From assembly GCA_003176075.1 (NCBI GenBank), contig PSRN01000098.1, positions 1 to 10,125 on the forward strand: DNA of 10,125 nucleotides, given 5' to 3'. The notes beneath the pieces were generated by a model that did not search any database, was not told the origin of the DNA, and saw nothing but the letters and a program-made list of their open reading frames with translations. The stretch's first letter is position 1, and each line of letters opens with the position of its first letter. The position numbers and the translations under genes are program-made. Source of the stretch: Bdellovibrio sp. (GTDB lineage Bacteria; Bdellovibrionota; Bdellovibrionia; Bdellovibrionales; Bdellovibrionaceae). Below are positions 1 through 8,166 of the stretch, piece by piece.

Positions 1-67
1 TGGTGAAGACGGCGCCTTTCTTGGCGGCATTGGCGGCTTTGATCGGATTTTTCCAAGATTTTCCCAT
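1..67 (-). CDS. yebC: YebC/PmpR/TACO1-like translation factor, N-terminal fragment (runs off window)
   Basis: This is the start of a leftward gene cut by the window edge, with 22 codons visible. The peptide opens MGKSWKN, then an Ala/Lys-rich stretch and AAKKGAVFT. This fits the conserved YebC-family start, in which a short G-x-W-x-N segment is followed by a K/A-rich helix and G-x-[IV]-[FY]-[TA]-K. Family members are soluble cytoplasmic proteins linked to relief of ribosome stalling and, in older literature, to transcriptional regulation. The ATG at 67-65 is preceded by AGGAA (78-74) with a 6-nt spacer, which supports the start. The gene is divergent from the DUF455 gene, with 93 bp between their starts, and is probably core chromosome flanking the island. 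The call rests on 22 residues only, so it is moderate. Confidence 0.6.
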   Translation of the reverse strand, partial: MGKSWKNPIKAANAAKKGAVFT

Positions 68-73
68 TGCAAA

Positions 74-78
74 TTCCT
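74..78 (-). promoter_or_regulatory. Ribosome binding site of the yebC-like gene
   Basis: AGGAA reads on the minus strand 6 nt before the ATG at 67-65. It is the only good Shine-Dalgarno match in the 93-bp divergent spacer. No convincing promoter pair was found in this spacer on either strand. Confidence 0.55.
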
Positions 79-160
79 GTTCTGCGAAAGAATTTGAAAG
101 TTCAACTCTAAGCCCTAAGTCTAATGAGGATCGAAGTCCTCGCGCAATTATGGACACGCC

Positions 161-988
161 GTGAAAATGAAGACACGCCTCAATCTATCCGCCCCATCCA
201 ATGAGACCAAATCTGCGGAGACGAACCTGCTGACGGTTGCTTCAATCAGTGAAAAGTTATTCTTGGCGCACAAAGACCTTGAGCCCGCGCAATCCGTCCC
301 AGAGCGACCGGGACGGGATTTACAAGTCTTGGGAGCCGATCAAATGCCGCCTCGGCGGGGGCTATCGACGACTGAGGGGCAGGGGCGGCTGCTGCATGAT
401 TTGGCCAATATTGAATTGCAAGCCGTCGAACTTTGCTACCGCACCTGGCAAGAGTTCCCCGAGGCGCCCGAGGAGTTTCGCGAAGAGCTTGTGGCGCTGG
501 TCCGCGGTGAGGCCAACCATCTTGCGCTTTGTCTGGGCGGCCTTCACGACCTGGGATATTCCTGGGGACATTGGCCTGTCCATTTGGCTCTGTGGTCTTC
601 AGTCAGCGGCGCCGACAGCTTACTCGATCGCATTTTGATCGTTCACCGTTATCTTGAAGGAAACGGCTTGGACGCGGCGGAGACTTTGCTTCGCCGCCTG
701 ACTGGCGTTCCACCCTCTCCCGTGCACGCCATTGTTGGCCAAATCGCTCGTGAAGAAAGGGACCATGTTCGCTTCGGCACCCGCTGGTTTAAAGTCCTGT
801 GCGAGGCCGAGGGACGCGACCCGAGTTGTGAGTTTATTGAACGATTTCGCCAAGTTGAGCACCGTGTCCCGCATCGGATTGAGAAAATGAACGCGACGGT
901 TCGCCTCGACCTTGGTTTTAGCCAGGCGGAAATTGAATTTTTGGATCAACGACAAAGGGCATGGAGTCGGCAAGTCGGCCACGAATGA
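161..988 (+). CDS. DUF455 family ferritin-like (putative di-iron) protein
   Basis: This 275-aa soluble protein has the DUF455 ferritin-like four-helix layout. Probable metal ligands sit in the expected order: Glu85 in helix 1 (LLHDLANIELQAVEL), Glu117 and His120 in helix 2 (GEANH), Glu166 in helix 3 (YLEGNGLD), and Glu199 with His202 in helix 4 (EERDH). The motif RFGTRWFKVLC follows, as is usual in the family. All six ligands are present, so an oxidase- or oxygenase-like di-iron centre is plausible, but the family's reaction is not established. Residues 1-45 are variable and unrecognised. The start is uncertain: GTG161 and ATG167 both lack a good Shine-Dalgarno site, and an in-frame stop at 125-127 rules out anything further upstream. 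The gene is convergent with the SNF2 gene, with 14 bp between their stop codons. Sampled lines look more GC-rich than the operon. A broken copy lies at 9816-9916. Confidence 0.85.
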   Translation: MKMKTRLNLSAPSNETKSAETNLLTVASISEKLFLAHKDLEPAQSVPERPGRDLQVLGADQMPPRRGLSTTEGQGRLLHDLANIELQAVELCYRTWQEFPEAPEEFREELVALVRGEANHLALCLGGLHDLGYSWGHWPVHLALWSSVSGADSLLDRILIVHRYLEGNGLDAAETLLRRLTGVPPSPVHAIVGQIAREERDHVRFGTRWFKVLCEAEGRDPSCEFIERFRQVEHRVPHRIEKMNATVRLDLGFSQAEIEFLDQRQRAWSRQVGHE

Positions 989-1002
989 GGTGACCTTTCG
1001 AA

Positions 1003-4000
1003 TTACCGGAACAGATTTGTGAAATCGTCACGAGTCAGGTTTTTCAAAAAATCAGCCTCTGTATCAAAAACCACTTCGGCATATTTGGCCTTCAGCTTGT
1101 GAAGCTCGATGATTTTTTCTTCGATAGTATTCTCGCTGATCAATCGAAGCACATGAACGCTTTTGTTCTGCCCGATCCGGTGCATTCGATCGATAGCTTG
1201 GGACTCGACAGCGGGGTTCCACCAAGGGTCCATAAGGAAGCAGAAATTCGCGGAAGTAAGATTGAGGCCAACACCCCCAACTTTTAGGCCCAAAAGAAAG
1301 ATCCTGATTTCCGATTGATTTTGGAACTCCTCGATGATTTGCTCTCTTTTTTGGGTTTGTCCATCCAGGTAGGAAAAGGGGATGTTCCGGGTTTCCAAAT
1401 CCTTGCGAATAATTTTCAGGAAACTGACGAATTGTGAAAATACCAATATCTTGCCATTGTTCGAGGTCAGTCTTTTTGGCAAGTCCTCCAAGAGATATTG
1501 CAGCTTGCCGGAATTCAGGGGGATGCGAGTGTCTTCGGGTTTATAGATCATTTGCGGATGACAACATACTTGCCGCAAACGCAGTAGCCCTTCCAAAAAG
1601 AAAAGCCTATGCTCGTTGAATTCTTCTTCGGAACGGATGTTCTGCAGTTGATCCGCGTAGTAGCTTTTGATCTGATTGTAGATTTGTTCTTGCTCCGGTG
1701 CCAGCTGGATTCGCAGCGTCTCCTCGAATTTTTCCGGGAGATTTTGAATGACGTTTTTTTTCTTCCGCCGCAAAATCAGCGGCTTCAGCTTTTTGAACTG
1801 CGCTTTGAACCTATCCTCACTCCATTGGGAAAAATTCTGCTCAGAAAAATTCTGACCTTCAGGTGGCGGGCTCGCTAAAGCAAAATCGTTCCATCTGAGT
1901 AACCCTGGGTTGAGGAAGGTGAATATTGAGAGCAGATCATTAAAGTGGTTTTCAATGGGCGTGCCGGTCAAAGCGACCCGATGCGACGCCTGGAGAGCCT
2001 TCACTGACCGGCTCAGCTTGGAGTTTTCGTTTTTGATCAGTTGCGCTTCATCGAGGATCACCCGGTGGAAAGCCAGCCGGGCAAAATTCGAAATGTGCCG
2101 TCGAACGACACCATAAGTGGCGAGAACGATGTCGGCGTGGACCTGTTCATGCTGGCTCCATAGAGCCACTTTCAATTGAGGTGTGAATTTTTGCACGCTT
2201 TCGACCCACTGGGAGATCAATGATTTTGGCGTGATAATGAGAGTGGTCACCGGCTGGCTGCTCTCCTCCTCTGGCGAGGTATATTTCAACAGATCCAAAA
2301 AAGCCAAAATTTGCACCGTTTTACCCAAACCCATCTCATCGGCGAGGAGGCCGCCGAGCTTGAGTTCATTCAAGAACACGAGCCAACTCAAGCCTTCTTT
2401 TTGGTGAGGGTACAGCTCGCCATTGAAGTGAGGCGATGGTTCCAAGAGAATATCCTGGGACCCGCCACCTGAAAAATCGCGAAATCTGTCGAGTATACTT
2501 TCAAATTTTTGATCACCAAAGGCGGGGATAGATTCTTCCTCCGGCCGGTCCCATGAGCTGCTAAACCAATCCGCGGCTTCAAAGAACGGGTTTTCGTCGT
2601 CGAGACAGCGCCGATACAGTTGTTGCAATTGATCCAGCCACGTTCTTGGAAGAACACCCAGAGTCCCGTCATCCAAACGGACGAAAGCGGATTTCTTCTT
2701 CAAGATATGGATGATTTGCCAGCTTTCAAATTGAAGTCCCTTCTGGGTGTTTTCAAATTCGGCGCAGAAAGAAGAGCCGTTAGCAGAGACCCTCATGACA
2801 TAGTCATTGAGGAGTTTGACCTGGATGTTTTCCGCCCAAACCTCCCAATTCTTCTCTAAGAGCGACGAAATCGCATCGTGAACATTTTCGAAGGGAATTT
2901 TGAAGATGCTTCTGTGCAGGTCGAATTTCACCGCCTCCAGCTTTTGCAGCTCATCCCGCGTGAAATGGTCCTCCGCTTCCTGGTCGATCAAAAACACTGT
3001 GTGGCCCACAGCATCGCTTTCAAAGTCGAGAGCCAATCGCCTTCTTGTGCTCTGATGGCGAAAATCGGGTATTTCCACATGGGAATACCGGAACCACACC
3101 TGAGCTTCGATTTTACTGTGCGGGACGAATTCCTTCGACAGAGTTTTAAGGTACAGCAGCGGCTGCGGAGTCGACGATTTCAATGTCAAACGCGGAACCC
3201 CTGGCAATTTCCAATCAAACATACCCCATTTATTGATGAAAAAGACGAAGAAATCCCCCATCTCCGGGGCGGGGACGCTGAATTTTCCCTTCTGCAAAAG
3301 AAACTTCGCCCACAGCGCCAGTTCATTGAAATTTCGATTTCCTGGAAGCCGGTTGGCTGGAGTTGCGAAGCGGAAAAGAAGGCCGTCCTGTGCCAGAAGA
3401 GTCTGCCCTATGATTTTCTTGATCTGCCAAAGATCAATGTTCAAATCGGATTCACTCTTGAATTCTCCCCAACATTGCAGCTGCCCCTGCTCATTCTCTT
3501 TCTCTTTCTCTTGCTCTTGCTCCAGTTTCATGGTCGGGACGAACCGCAAAACTTGCTCCTCGTAGTGCAAGTGTTTGTAGTGAGCCCCTGACATGGAGGG
3601 TAAGCTGAATTCGTCTGCTCCTGGGATAGCTACGAGCAAACGCCCACATTGGGAGATGCCTTCGAACCAAGAGTCACAAAACAGCTCCGGCAAATCCAAT
3701 TGCAAATAAGACTCCCGATCCGAAAACAAAAAAGGCTCCAGCGCCTGCAAAAGCTGTCCTTCTATGGAAAAAGGGCCGATCCCCACGTTGCGACCATAGT
3801 CGGTCTTTAAAGCGAAAAGACAGTGCGAATTGGGATCGAAATAAAACAGCTCCCCGAAAAAAGAGAAATACAATAAAGGCGAGGTCCGATCGGTTTGCAA
3901 AAACTCCAACAATTCGGCAACAGTCTCCCACCTTGATTCTTCCAAACCGCGCTCTTGAGAAGGCAAGGTCGAGGACTCCAAGAAATCCTCGATTTGAGTC

Positions 4001-4116
4001 TTCCAAGTGGGCTTGAAATTCCTCTTCTTCGTAAAACTGAGTTTATCGAGCGCGCTCGTCATGATAAAATTCTTTGATGTTGAAAGCTGAGACCCTGGAA
4101 TCATTCTGCTGTTCAT
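1003..4116 (-). CDS. SNF2-family DNA translocase/helicase, fourth gene of the JetABC operon
   Basis: This is a 1037-aa superfamily 2 ATPase. The core spans residues 565-1010. It has a Q-like LYPHQKEGLSWL, motif I DEMGLGKT (593-600), Ia LIITPKSLISQW (626-637), motif II DEAQ (689-692), III LTGTPIEN (716-723), CCHP (851-854), IV ILVFSQF (890-896), V GLKVGGVGLNLT (943-954) and VI QAIDRMHRIGQ (973-983). Nothing catalytic is missing. Residues 423-500, including FVRLDDGTLGVLP, resemble the segment preceding the core in many bacterial SNF2 proteins. Residues 1-420 are unrecognised, with an E/Q/K-rich run near 199-212. SNF2 proteins translocate on duplex DNA and remodel or displace bound proteins. The family also occurs in defence systems (DISARM DrmD, Zorya ZorD). 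The ATG at 4116 lies 74 bp inside jetC. An internal ATG at 4062 (residue 19) would shorten the overlap to 20 bp and has a weak AAAGAA upstream. The gene occupies the place where jetD normally lies. Confidence 0.94.
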   Translation of the reverse strand: MNSRMIPGSQLSTSKNFIMTSALDKLSFTKKRNFKPTWKTQIEDFLESSTLPSQERGLEESRWETVAELLEFLQTDRTSPLLYFSFFGELFYFDPNSHCLFALKTDYGRNVGIGPFSIEGQLLQALEPFLFSDRESYLQLDLPELFCDSWFEGISQCGRLLVAIPGADEFSLPSMSGAHYKHLHYEEQVLRFVPTMKLEQEQEKEKENEQGQLQCWGEFKSESDLNIDLWQIKKIIGQTLLAQDGLLFRFATPANRLPGNRNFNELALWAKFLLQKGKFSVPAPEMGDFFVFFINKWGMFDWKLPGVPRLTLKSSTPQPLLYLKTLSKEFVPHSKIEAQVWFRYSHVEIPDFRHQSTRRRLALDFESDAVGHTVFLIDQEAEDHFTRDELQKLEAVKFDLHRSIFKIPFENVHDAISSLLEKNWEVWAENIQVKLLNDYVMRVSANGSSFCAEFENTQKGLQFESWQIIHILKKKSAFVRLDDGTLGVLPRTWLDQLQQLYRRCLDDENPFFEAADWFSSSWDRPEEESIPAFGDQKFESILDRFRDFSGGGSQDILLEPSPHFNGELYPHQKEGLSWLVFLNELKLGGLLADEMGLGKTVQILAFLDLLKYTSPEEESSQPVTTLIITPKSLISQWVESVQKFTPQLKVALWSQHEQVHADIVLATYGVVRRHISNFARLAFHRVILDEAQLIKNENSKLSRSVKALQASHRVALTGTPIENHFNDLLSIFTFLNPGLLRWNDFALASPPPEGQNFSEQNFSQWSEDRFKAQFKKLKPLILRRKKKNVIQNLPEKFEETLRIQLAPEQEQIYNQIKSYYADQLQNIRSEEEFNEHRLFFLEGLLRLRQVCCHPQMIYKPEDTRIPLNSGKLQYLLEDLPKRLTSNNGKILVFSQFVSFLKIIRKDLETRNIPFSYLDGQTQKREQIIEEFQNQSEIRIFLLGLKVGGVGLNLTSANFCFLMDPWWNPAVESQAIDRMHRIGQNKSVHVLRLISENTIEEKIIELHKLKAKYAEVVFDTEADFLKNLTRDDFTNLFR
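3494..3523. repeat. Five imperfect hexamer units inside the SNF2 gene
   Basis: On the + strand three TTCTCT units are followed by TGCTCT and TGCTCC, five 6-bp units in tandem. They encode the alternating Glu/Gln/Lys run near residues 198-208 of the SNF2 protein. Because each unit is two codons, a gain or loss of a unit would change linker length without breaking the frame. It lies in the unrecognised N-terminal half and probably forms a flexible or helical charged linker. Confidence 0.7.
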
Positions 4117-7100
4117 TAATATGGGTCAAAAACACATGCTTTACGAATGGCTCGACCAAATAGATCTTGTCCTTTGGCGTGATGACGAAGAATTGAAGCC
4201 CCAATTTGTGAAACAACGTCATGGCGTACCTAGAATTTTTGTCGTCAGATTTGCTGAAGGCCTCGTCGATGACGATGAAGCGAAACGACTTATCTTTCGC
4301 ATTTTCCTTTTGTAAGCCATATTGATAGGCGATCGCGGAGGCCAAAATCGTGAATGCCAGTTTGGCTTTTTGCCCACCGGAAAGCCCTGATGAGTCGGCG
4401 AAGTAATTCCTCTGTTCCTTATTGTCTAAAGCGAGCTCCAGAACATAGAATTCAGCCCAGTTTCGGACATCCGTCACCTCTTTGCACCAATTGCCGTCCT
4501 TCTTCATGCGATCCAGGATTTTTTTGATTTGGTTGAAGCTTTCTTCCAAGTCCACCTTTTGCTCAGTCGTTTTGAGGGAATTCTTGAGCATGTTGTTGAA
4601 TTCCCTGACATCGACGTCTTTGCTTCGTGTGACGTTGAGCTGCACATAGGACTGATCTGTGTAGGGGATTTGCAGCAAAGACTGGTTGAGTTCGCCCACA
4701 GCCTCGACGATTTCATCATAGGCCAAATCCAAGGTGGACTTAAACGCCGCCATGTCACTCACGACGCTCTTGTTAAGAAGGTTTTTAAACCGTTTCTCGT
4801 GCTCGGGCAGGGATTCTTTCGCCACCTTTTCCAGAACGGTCAAAAAATCACTGAGATACTCGAGGGCGGGCTGCAAATCCCCCGAGAGATCGGGGAATTT
4901 CACCTTGTATTGGGTCATCTTCTTGATGAGGGATGTCTTTACCTGCGATAGTTTGGACTCGCAAGCCGCCTTCTCCTTGGCCAACTCCTCCGAAAGATCT
5001 CTCTGCAAAAGATTCAGTTGCTCAGATGATTTTTCCGAAATGACGACTTTCCGCCTTTTCAAGTTTTTGACAACGGATGTGAATAAGTCCGGGTCGTGAA
5101 TATCCACCGACATCGTTTCCAGGATCTTCTGGATGACGAGCTGGCACAGCTCAATCTCCTGGGGCAAGCTCTTTAACTGTGATTTCAAGATACCCAAGTC
5201 CGAAAGAATTTGATCTCTTTGGCCACGCAAGATCTTTTCTCTTTCCGTCAGCTTGTCCAGATCGGATTGCCATTGCTTGACTGAATGGTGGCCCAGTTTC
5301 TCTTTCTGCTGAGAAAGTTTGTCAATTTCCTCCTCGCAAAATGGCCAGTCCAGCGCCGAATAGTTCCCGAGATTTAGAACATCCCGACAATGAATCTTCA
5401 GACGATCCAATTCCTCGCTTCGCTCTTCCATTTTGCCCATTTGTGCCGCCAACTCCGACCTTCGGTTCTTATACTGGGTATAGTGCTCTTGAATTTCCTG
5501 CAGCTTCGAGGCGTTGTCCCAACCGAGAAGGGACCGAGCGCTTGATGAAGCGCCACGGTCGTCTTTTTCATGCAGGGAATGGCCCCGCTTGATCAATCCA
5601 CTGGGCATTAATGCCCTGAAAGAGGACTGAAAGGTCGCCAGATCTTCCGTGCAGACATAATCATAGTCGCTGACGATCTGGTTTTTGATCCATGGAACAT
5701 AGGGCGACCTGGAATGAAAATCCAATTTATGGAAGAGACGGTCACGAGCCGAATCGTTCAAGCGTGAAGTGGGATTGTGAAAGTCCACCTTGTGGTACAA
5801 AAGCTTGATGCCAATGGCGTTTTTGGACAAGTAACGGTTCACCTTGGTGTAAAGGTCCGAGGGGATCAAAATCCTGAGCCCGAATGATCTTAACACTTTC
5901 TCGAGCGAAACGTTCCATTTCTTCTTTTCAGAATCTTTGACTTGGATCAGCTCGGCCACGAAAGGTAAAGTGCTTTTTTCAACCTGCAGTTCAATGCAAA
6001 GGGCTTCGCGAACCTTCAGGTGGTCGATCGGGACATTCCCTTTCACCTTCTTAAGGTGAGCCAAGTCTTCTTCCAGGTGGTGAATCTGGCCGTCCAAAAC
6101 ATCGCTTTCCTTGCGTCCCTGGTAGATCTTTTCAGAAAGGTCCCGGCTCTCTTCCGTGAATTGAAACTCCAGATCCTTCACCTTTTCGCGGCAGTCGGTG
6201 AAAGATTTCAAATTCGGCTCAGGCTTAAGCTTCAACGTTCCCAGCAGCTTTTCATATTCCACATAAGCTTTGTGCTTTTGCCTTTTCAGCTCCTCTTGTT
6301 GCTTTATCAGCAGCCGTAAGCGATCGATTTCTTTGGCGCTGTCGTCTTGGTTGATGGCGATGAGGAGCTGGTTTTTCCTCTCCTCCACGGAGCCGAGTTC
6401 CTCTTGAATCCGGATCTGCTCCTGATTTTTCCTTTCGCTGTCGACCGATGTCTTGTGGAGCTTCTCCTCGAGAATACTCTTTCTCTGCAGATTCAAGTAG
6501 AGCGGGATTTTCCTCTCTTCCTGTTCAAGGCCCGAGCGTGACTCCTCCAGCTCTTTTAACTGCTTCGCCCCTTCGCCAATGGGTTCCAAGAGTTCCAACT
6601 GCTGGCGCGCCTGCAGGATGGCCTGGTGGGACAGGTTCAAGTTGTCATAGTTCATGTAAAGCTGATCAATCAGTTCTTGCACATTTTGTGCTTCCAGCAT
6701 GTGCTTGCGGACAAATTCGCTCAGTGAGCCAATCTCCTTGATTGCCACCACTTGGTTGAACAGATCCATGGCTTTGAGCGATTTCGTTCCGACATATCCC
6801 ATGAAGTTCAGCTGGTAATCACTAAAGCTGTCGAACACGCTCGTTTTGTGAAGGCTTCGCAGCCGCTTGCGCAATTCCTGTGAATTTTGAAATCCCGAAA
6901 AGTGACCGTCGATGGTAAGCGCCTCTTGCGAGGTGACAAAAAATTTCCTGAGCTCGCCTTTTTCATACCAAAAGAACTGTGCGAGACTATAGACGTCGCG
7001 CAAAAGCCGATTCCCGAATTGAGCAATCAAGACGCTATAGGTACCTTCTTCAGGGCGGCAGAATTTAGTTTTTTCAATGCCCTTAGGGTCCTTCTCTCGT

Positions 7101-7459
7101 CCGTAGGCGCCACGGACGTAAGTTGCCTCCGAGCGCTCCCTTTTACCACTGCCTGATGACAGGTTGTAATTGCGTTTGTTATTTGCAACGAGCAAGGTGA
7201 GTAAAGCGTCCACTAAAGTGGACTTGCCGGAACCGTTCTCCCCGGTGATCAAAGCGGATTCGCCAAGGGTTTCCATCTTCCAGATTTTCCGGTCGAAGGT
7301 TCCCCAATTCAGGATCTCCACCGATTGAAGCTTGTATCCTCCACTCTCCAGAGACAATACGGGCGATGATTGAAAGGAGGCCAGGGGAGGGATTTCTCCT
7401 TTAGTTTGACCCGGCTTTTGCATTCCATTCGGTTTTTGAATTTCGACCTGACTATTCAC
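4043..7459 (-). CDS. jetC: JetC-like (MksB/SbcC-like) SMC ATPase of a Wadjet-type condensin
   Basis: This 1138-aa SMC-like ATPase would be the motor of a JetABC complex. The head halves are at the two ends: Walker A GENGSGKST (73-81), then after the arms the ABC signature SGLSGGQKAKLAF (1024-1036), Walker B FIVIDEAF (1061-1068) and D-loop SKSD (1069-1072). The EATYVRGAYG segment after Walker A is usual for the Wadjet/MksB branch. Charged coiled-coil arms cover roughly 290-470 and 650-850. A globular hinge-like segment with LPFVAELIQVKDSEKKKW lies near 480-640. By family knowledge, ATP-driven head engagement with JetA and JetB extrudes DNA loops. The GTG start at 7459 overlaps the jetB stop as GTGA and has GGTGA (7470-7466) 6 nt upstream. 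The conserved head begins near residue 43, leaving a proline-rich N-terminal tail. MksB of a housekeeping condensin is the alternative identity. Confidence 0.92.
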   Translation of the reverse strand: MNSQVEIQKPNGMQKPGQTKGEIPPLASFQSSPVLSLESGGYKLQSVEILNWGTFDRKIWKMETLGESALITGENGSGKSTLVDALLTLLVANNKRNYNLSSGSGKRERSEATYVRGAYGREKDPKGIEKTKFCRPEEGTYSVLIAQFGNRLLRDVYSLAQFFWYEKGELRKFFVTSQEALTIDGHFSGFQNSQELRKRLRSLHKTSVFDSFSDYQLNFMGYVGTKSLKAMDLFNQVVAIKEIGSLSEFVRKHMLEAQNVQELIDQLYMNYDNLNLSHQAILQARQQLELLEPIGEGAKQLKELEESRSGLEQEERKIPLYLNLQRKSILEEKLHKTSVDSERKNQEQIRIQEELGSVEERKNQLLIAINQDDSAKEIDRLRLLIKQQEELKRQKHKAYVEYEKLLGTLKLKPEPNLKSFTDCREKVKDLEFQFTEESRDLSEKIYQGRKESDVLDGQIHHLEEDLAHLKKVKGNVPIDHLKVREALCIELQVEKSTLPFVAELIQVKDSEKKKWNVSLEKVLRSFGLRILIPSDLYTKVNRYLSKNAIGIKLLYHKVDFHNPTSRLNDSARDRLFHKLDFHSRSPYVPWIKNQIVSDYDYVCTEDLATFQSSFRALMPSGLIKRGHSLHEKDDRGASSSARSLLGWDNASKLQEIQEHYTQYKNRRSELAAQMGKMEERSEELDRLKIHCRDVLNLGNYSALDWPFCEEEIDKLSQQKEKLGHHSVKQWQSDLDKLTEREKILRGQRDQILSDLGILKSQLKSLPQEIELCQLVIQKILETMSVDIHDPDLFTSVVKNLKRRKVVISEKSSEQLNLLQRDLSEELAKEKAACESKLSQVKTSLIKKMTQYKVKFPDLSGDLQPALEYLSDFLTVLEKVAKESLPEHEKRFKNLLNKSVVSDMAAFKSTLDLAYDEIVEAVGELNQSLLQIPYTDQSYVQLNVTRSKDVDVREFNNMLKNSLKTTEQKVDLEESFNQIKKILDRMKKDGNWCKEVTDVRNWAEFYVLELALDNKEQRNYFADSSGLSGGQKAKLAFTILASAIAYQYGLQKENAKDKSFRFIVIDEAFSKSDDKNSRYAMTLFHKLGLQFFVITPKDKIYLVEPFVKHVFLTHINEQQNDSRVSAFNIKEFYHDERAR

Positions 7460-8157
7460 GGTATTTCACCCACATCCTGGTTTTCTTTATTTTTGTTTTT
7501 GACAAATTTCGCCATTTCGTCCTTCATTTCCTGTAGGAAGGAAGCGGAAATGAAAGCCTTAATCACCCTGCGGACCTCGAAAACACCCGAATTTTTCTTC
7601 AGCTCTTTCAAAAAACCCATCCCCACCACTTTCATAATGATCGAATCAAATCGGCGCAAAATCTTGATTTCGTCGCCCCCTCCCGAAAACGGCAGGGGGT
7701 AGAAAGTCTTCAACATTTCGTGGATATCCGCCCTTTTCAAGATCAGCCTGTAATTATCGCTGACGGATTCATCATACTGTTCCAACGCTTCACGCAGTAG
7801 GACCAGCAAGAGCGAAACATCAAAGGGTAAAGGCATCTTGCGCACCAGTGAAATGCTGGAAAGATCCCCGTTCTCCGCATCGCCTGCCTCATCGGCTTCA
7901 CCTTCCGGGTGTCCGGCGAAAAAATCTTCGTCCGCTTCAGGTTTTAATTTTTCGTCGGGGCTCGTTTTCAAAAAAGCATAGCCATCTTCGCGGCTGAAAT
8001 GCAGAAACAAGCCCAGGGACCTGAAATAACTGCGGACCTCCTCTTGCCGCAGCACCAAGGTCTCCCAGGTCTTTCGGTTCTCGGTTGTGACGAATCCTTG
8101 AAGCAGCTTGACGAGAAGCGGCTTAAGTTCCCTGTTTTTCTTCTCACTAAGTTCCAT
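7456..8157 (-). CDS. jetB: JetB-like DUF4194 protein (KITE-type subunit)
   Basis: This 233-aa protein matches the DUF4194 pattern: a short N-terminal winged-helix region with GLFLHFSREDGYAFLKT (49-65), then after a linker LVRKMPLPFDVSLLLVLLREALEQYD (104-129), the hallmark segment of the family. In Wadjet this subunit is a KITE-like dimer that bridges the kleisin JetA and the SMC JetC, and it corresponds to MksE. Between the two conserved blocks lies an acidic, low-complexity stretch (about 67-98) rich in Asp, Glu and Gly. The C-terminus is Lys-rich (residues 206-225). The ATG lies 3 bp after the jetA stop. The sequence AGGTGA, which contains that stop codon, serves as its Shine-Dalgarno site. 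Its own TGA overlaps the jetC GTG. Both arrangements point to translational coupling. Confidence 0.9.
   Translation of the reverse strand: MELSEKKNRELKPLLVKLLQGFVTTENRKTWETLVLRQEEVRSYFRSLGLFLHFSREDGYAFLKTSPDEKLKPEADEDFFAGHPEGEADEAGDAENGDLSSISLVRKMPLPFDVSLLLVLLREALEQYDESVSDNYRLILKRADIHEMLKTFYPLPFSGGGDEIKILRRFDSIIMKVVGMGFLKELKKNSGVFEVRRVIKAFISASFLQEMKDEMAKFVKNKNKENQDVGEIP
7460..7470 (-). promoter_or_regulatory. jetC ribosome binding site inside jetB
   Basis: GGTGA at 7470-7466 lies 6 nt before the GTG start at 7459. The start itself overlaps the jetB stop in the tetranucleotide GTGA (7459-7456). This supports GTG7459 as the jetC start and coupled translation with jetB. Confidence 0.5.
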
Positions 8158-8166
8158 TTGTCACCT
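8158..8166 (-). promoter_or_regulatory. jetB ribosome binding site overlapping the jetA stop
   Basis: On the minus strand AGGTGA (8166-8161) includes the TGA stop of jetA and is followed by CAA and the jetB ATG at 8157. Ribosomes finishing jetA sit directly on the jetB initiation site, which fixes the jetB start and suggests coupling. Confidence 0.6.

Noticed and set aside
150..164. Five-codon plus-strand leader (ATG150 to TGA164) overlapping the DUF455 GTG start
   Set aside because: It is too short to distinguish from chance, has no ribosome binding site and no attenuator structure around it.
1013..1025. Short hairpin (GATTT, 3-base loop, AAATC) near the convergent gene ends as a terminator
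   Set aside because: The stem is only five weak pairs, lies within the SNF2 coding end and is not followed by a T-run on either strand.
2878..3591. A 237-codon open frame on the plus strand opposite the SNF2 gene
   Set aside because: It is the complement of a strongly supported SNF2 coding frame, has biased Leu/Phe-rich composition from the opposite strand, and shows no recognisable domain.
4529..4951. A 140-codon plus-strand open frame opposite jetC
   Set aside because: It lies fully antisense to the coiled-coil and C-terminal head coding region of jetC, and its sequence is the usual by-product of coiled-coil codons.
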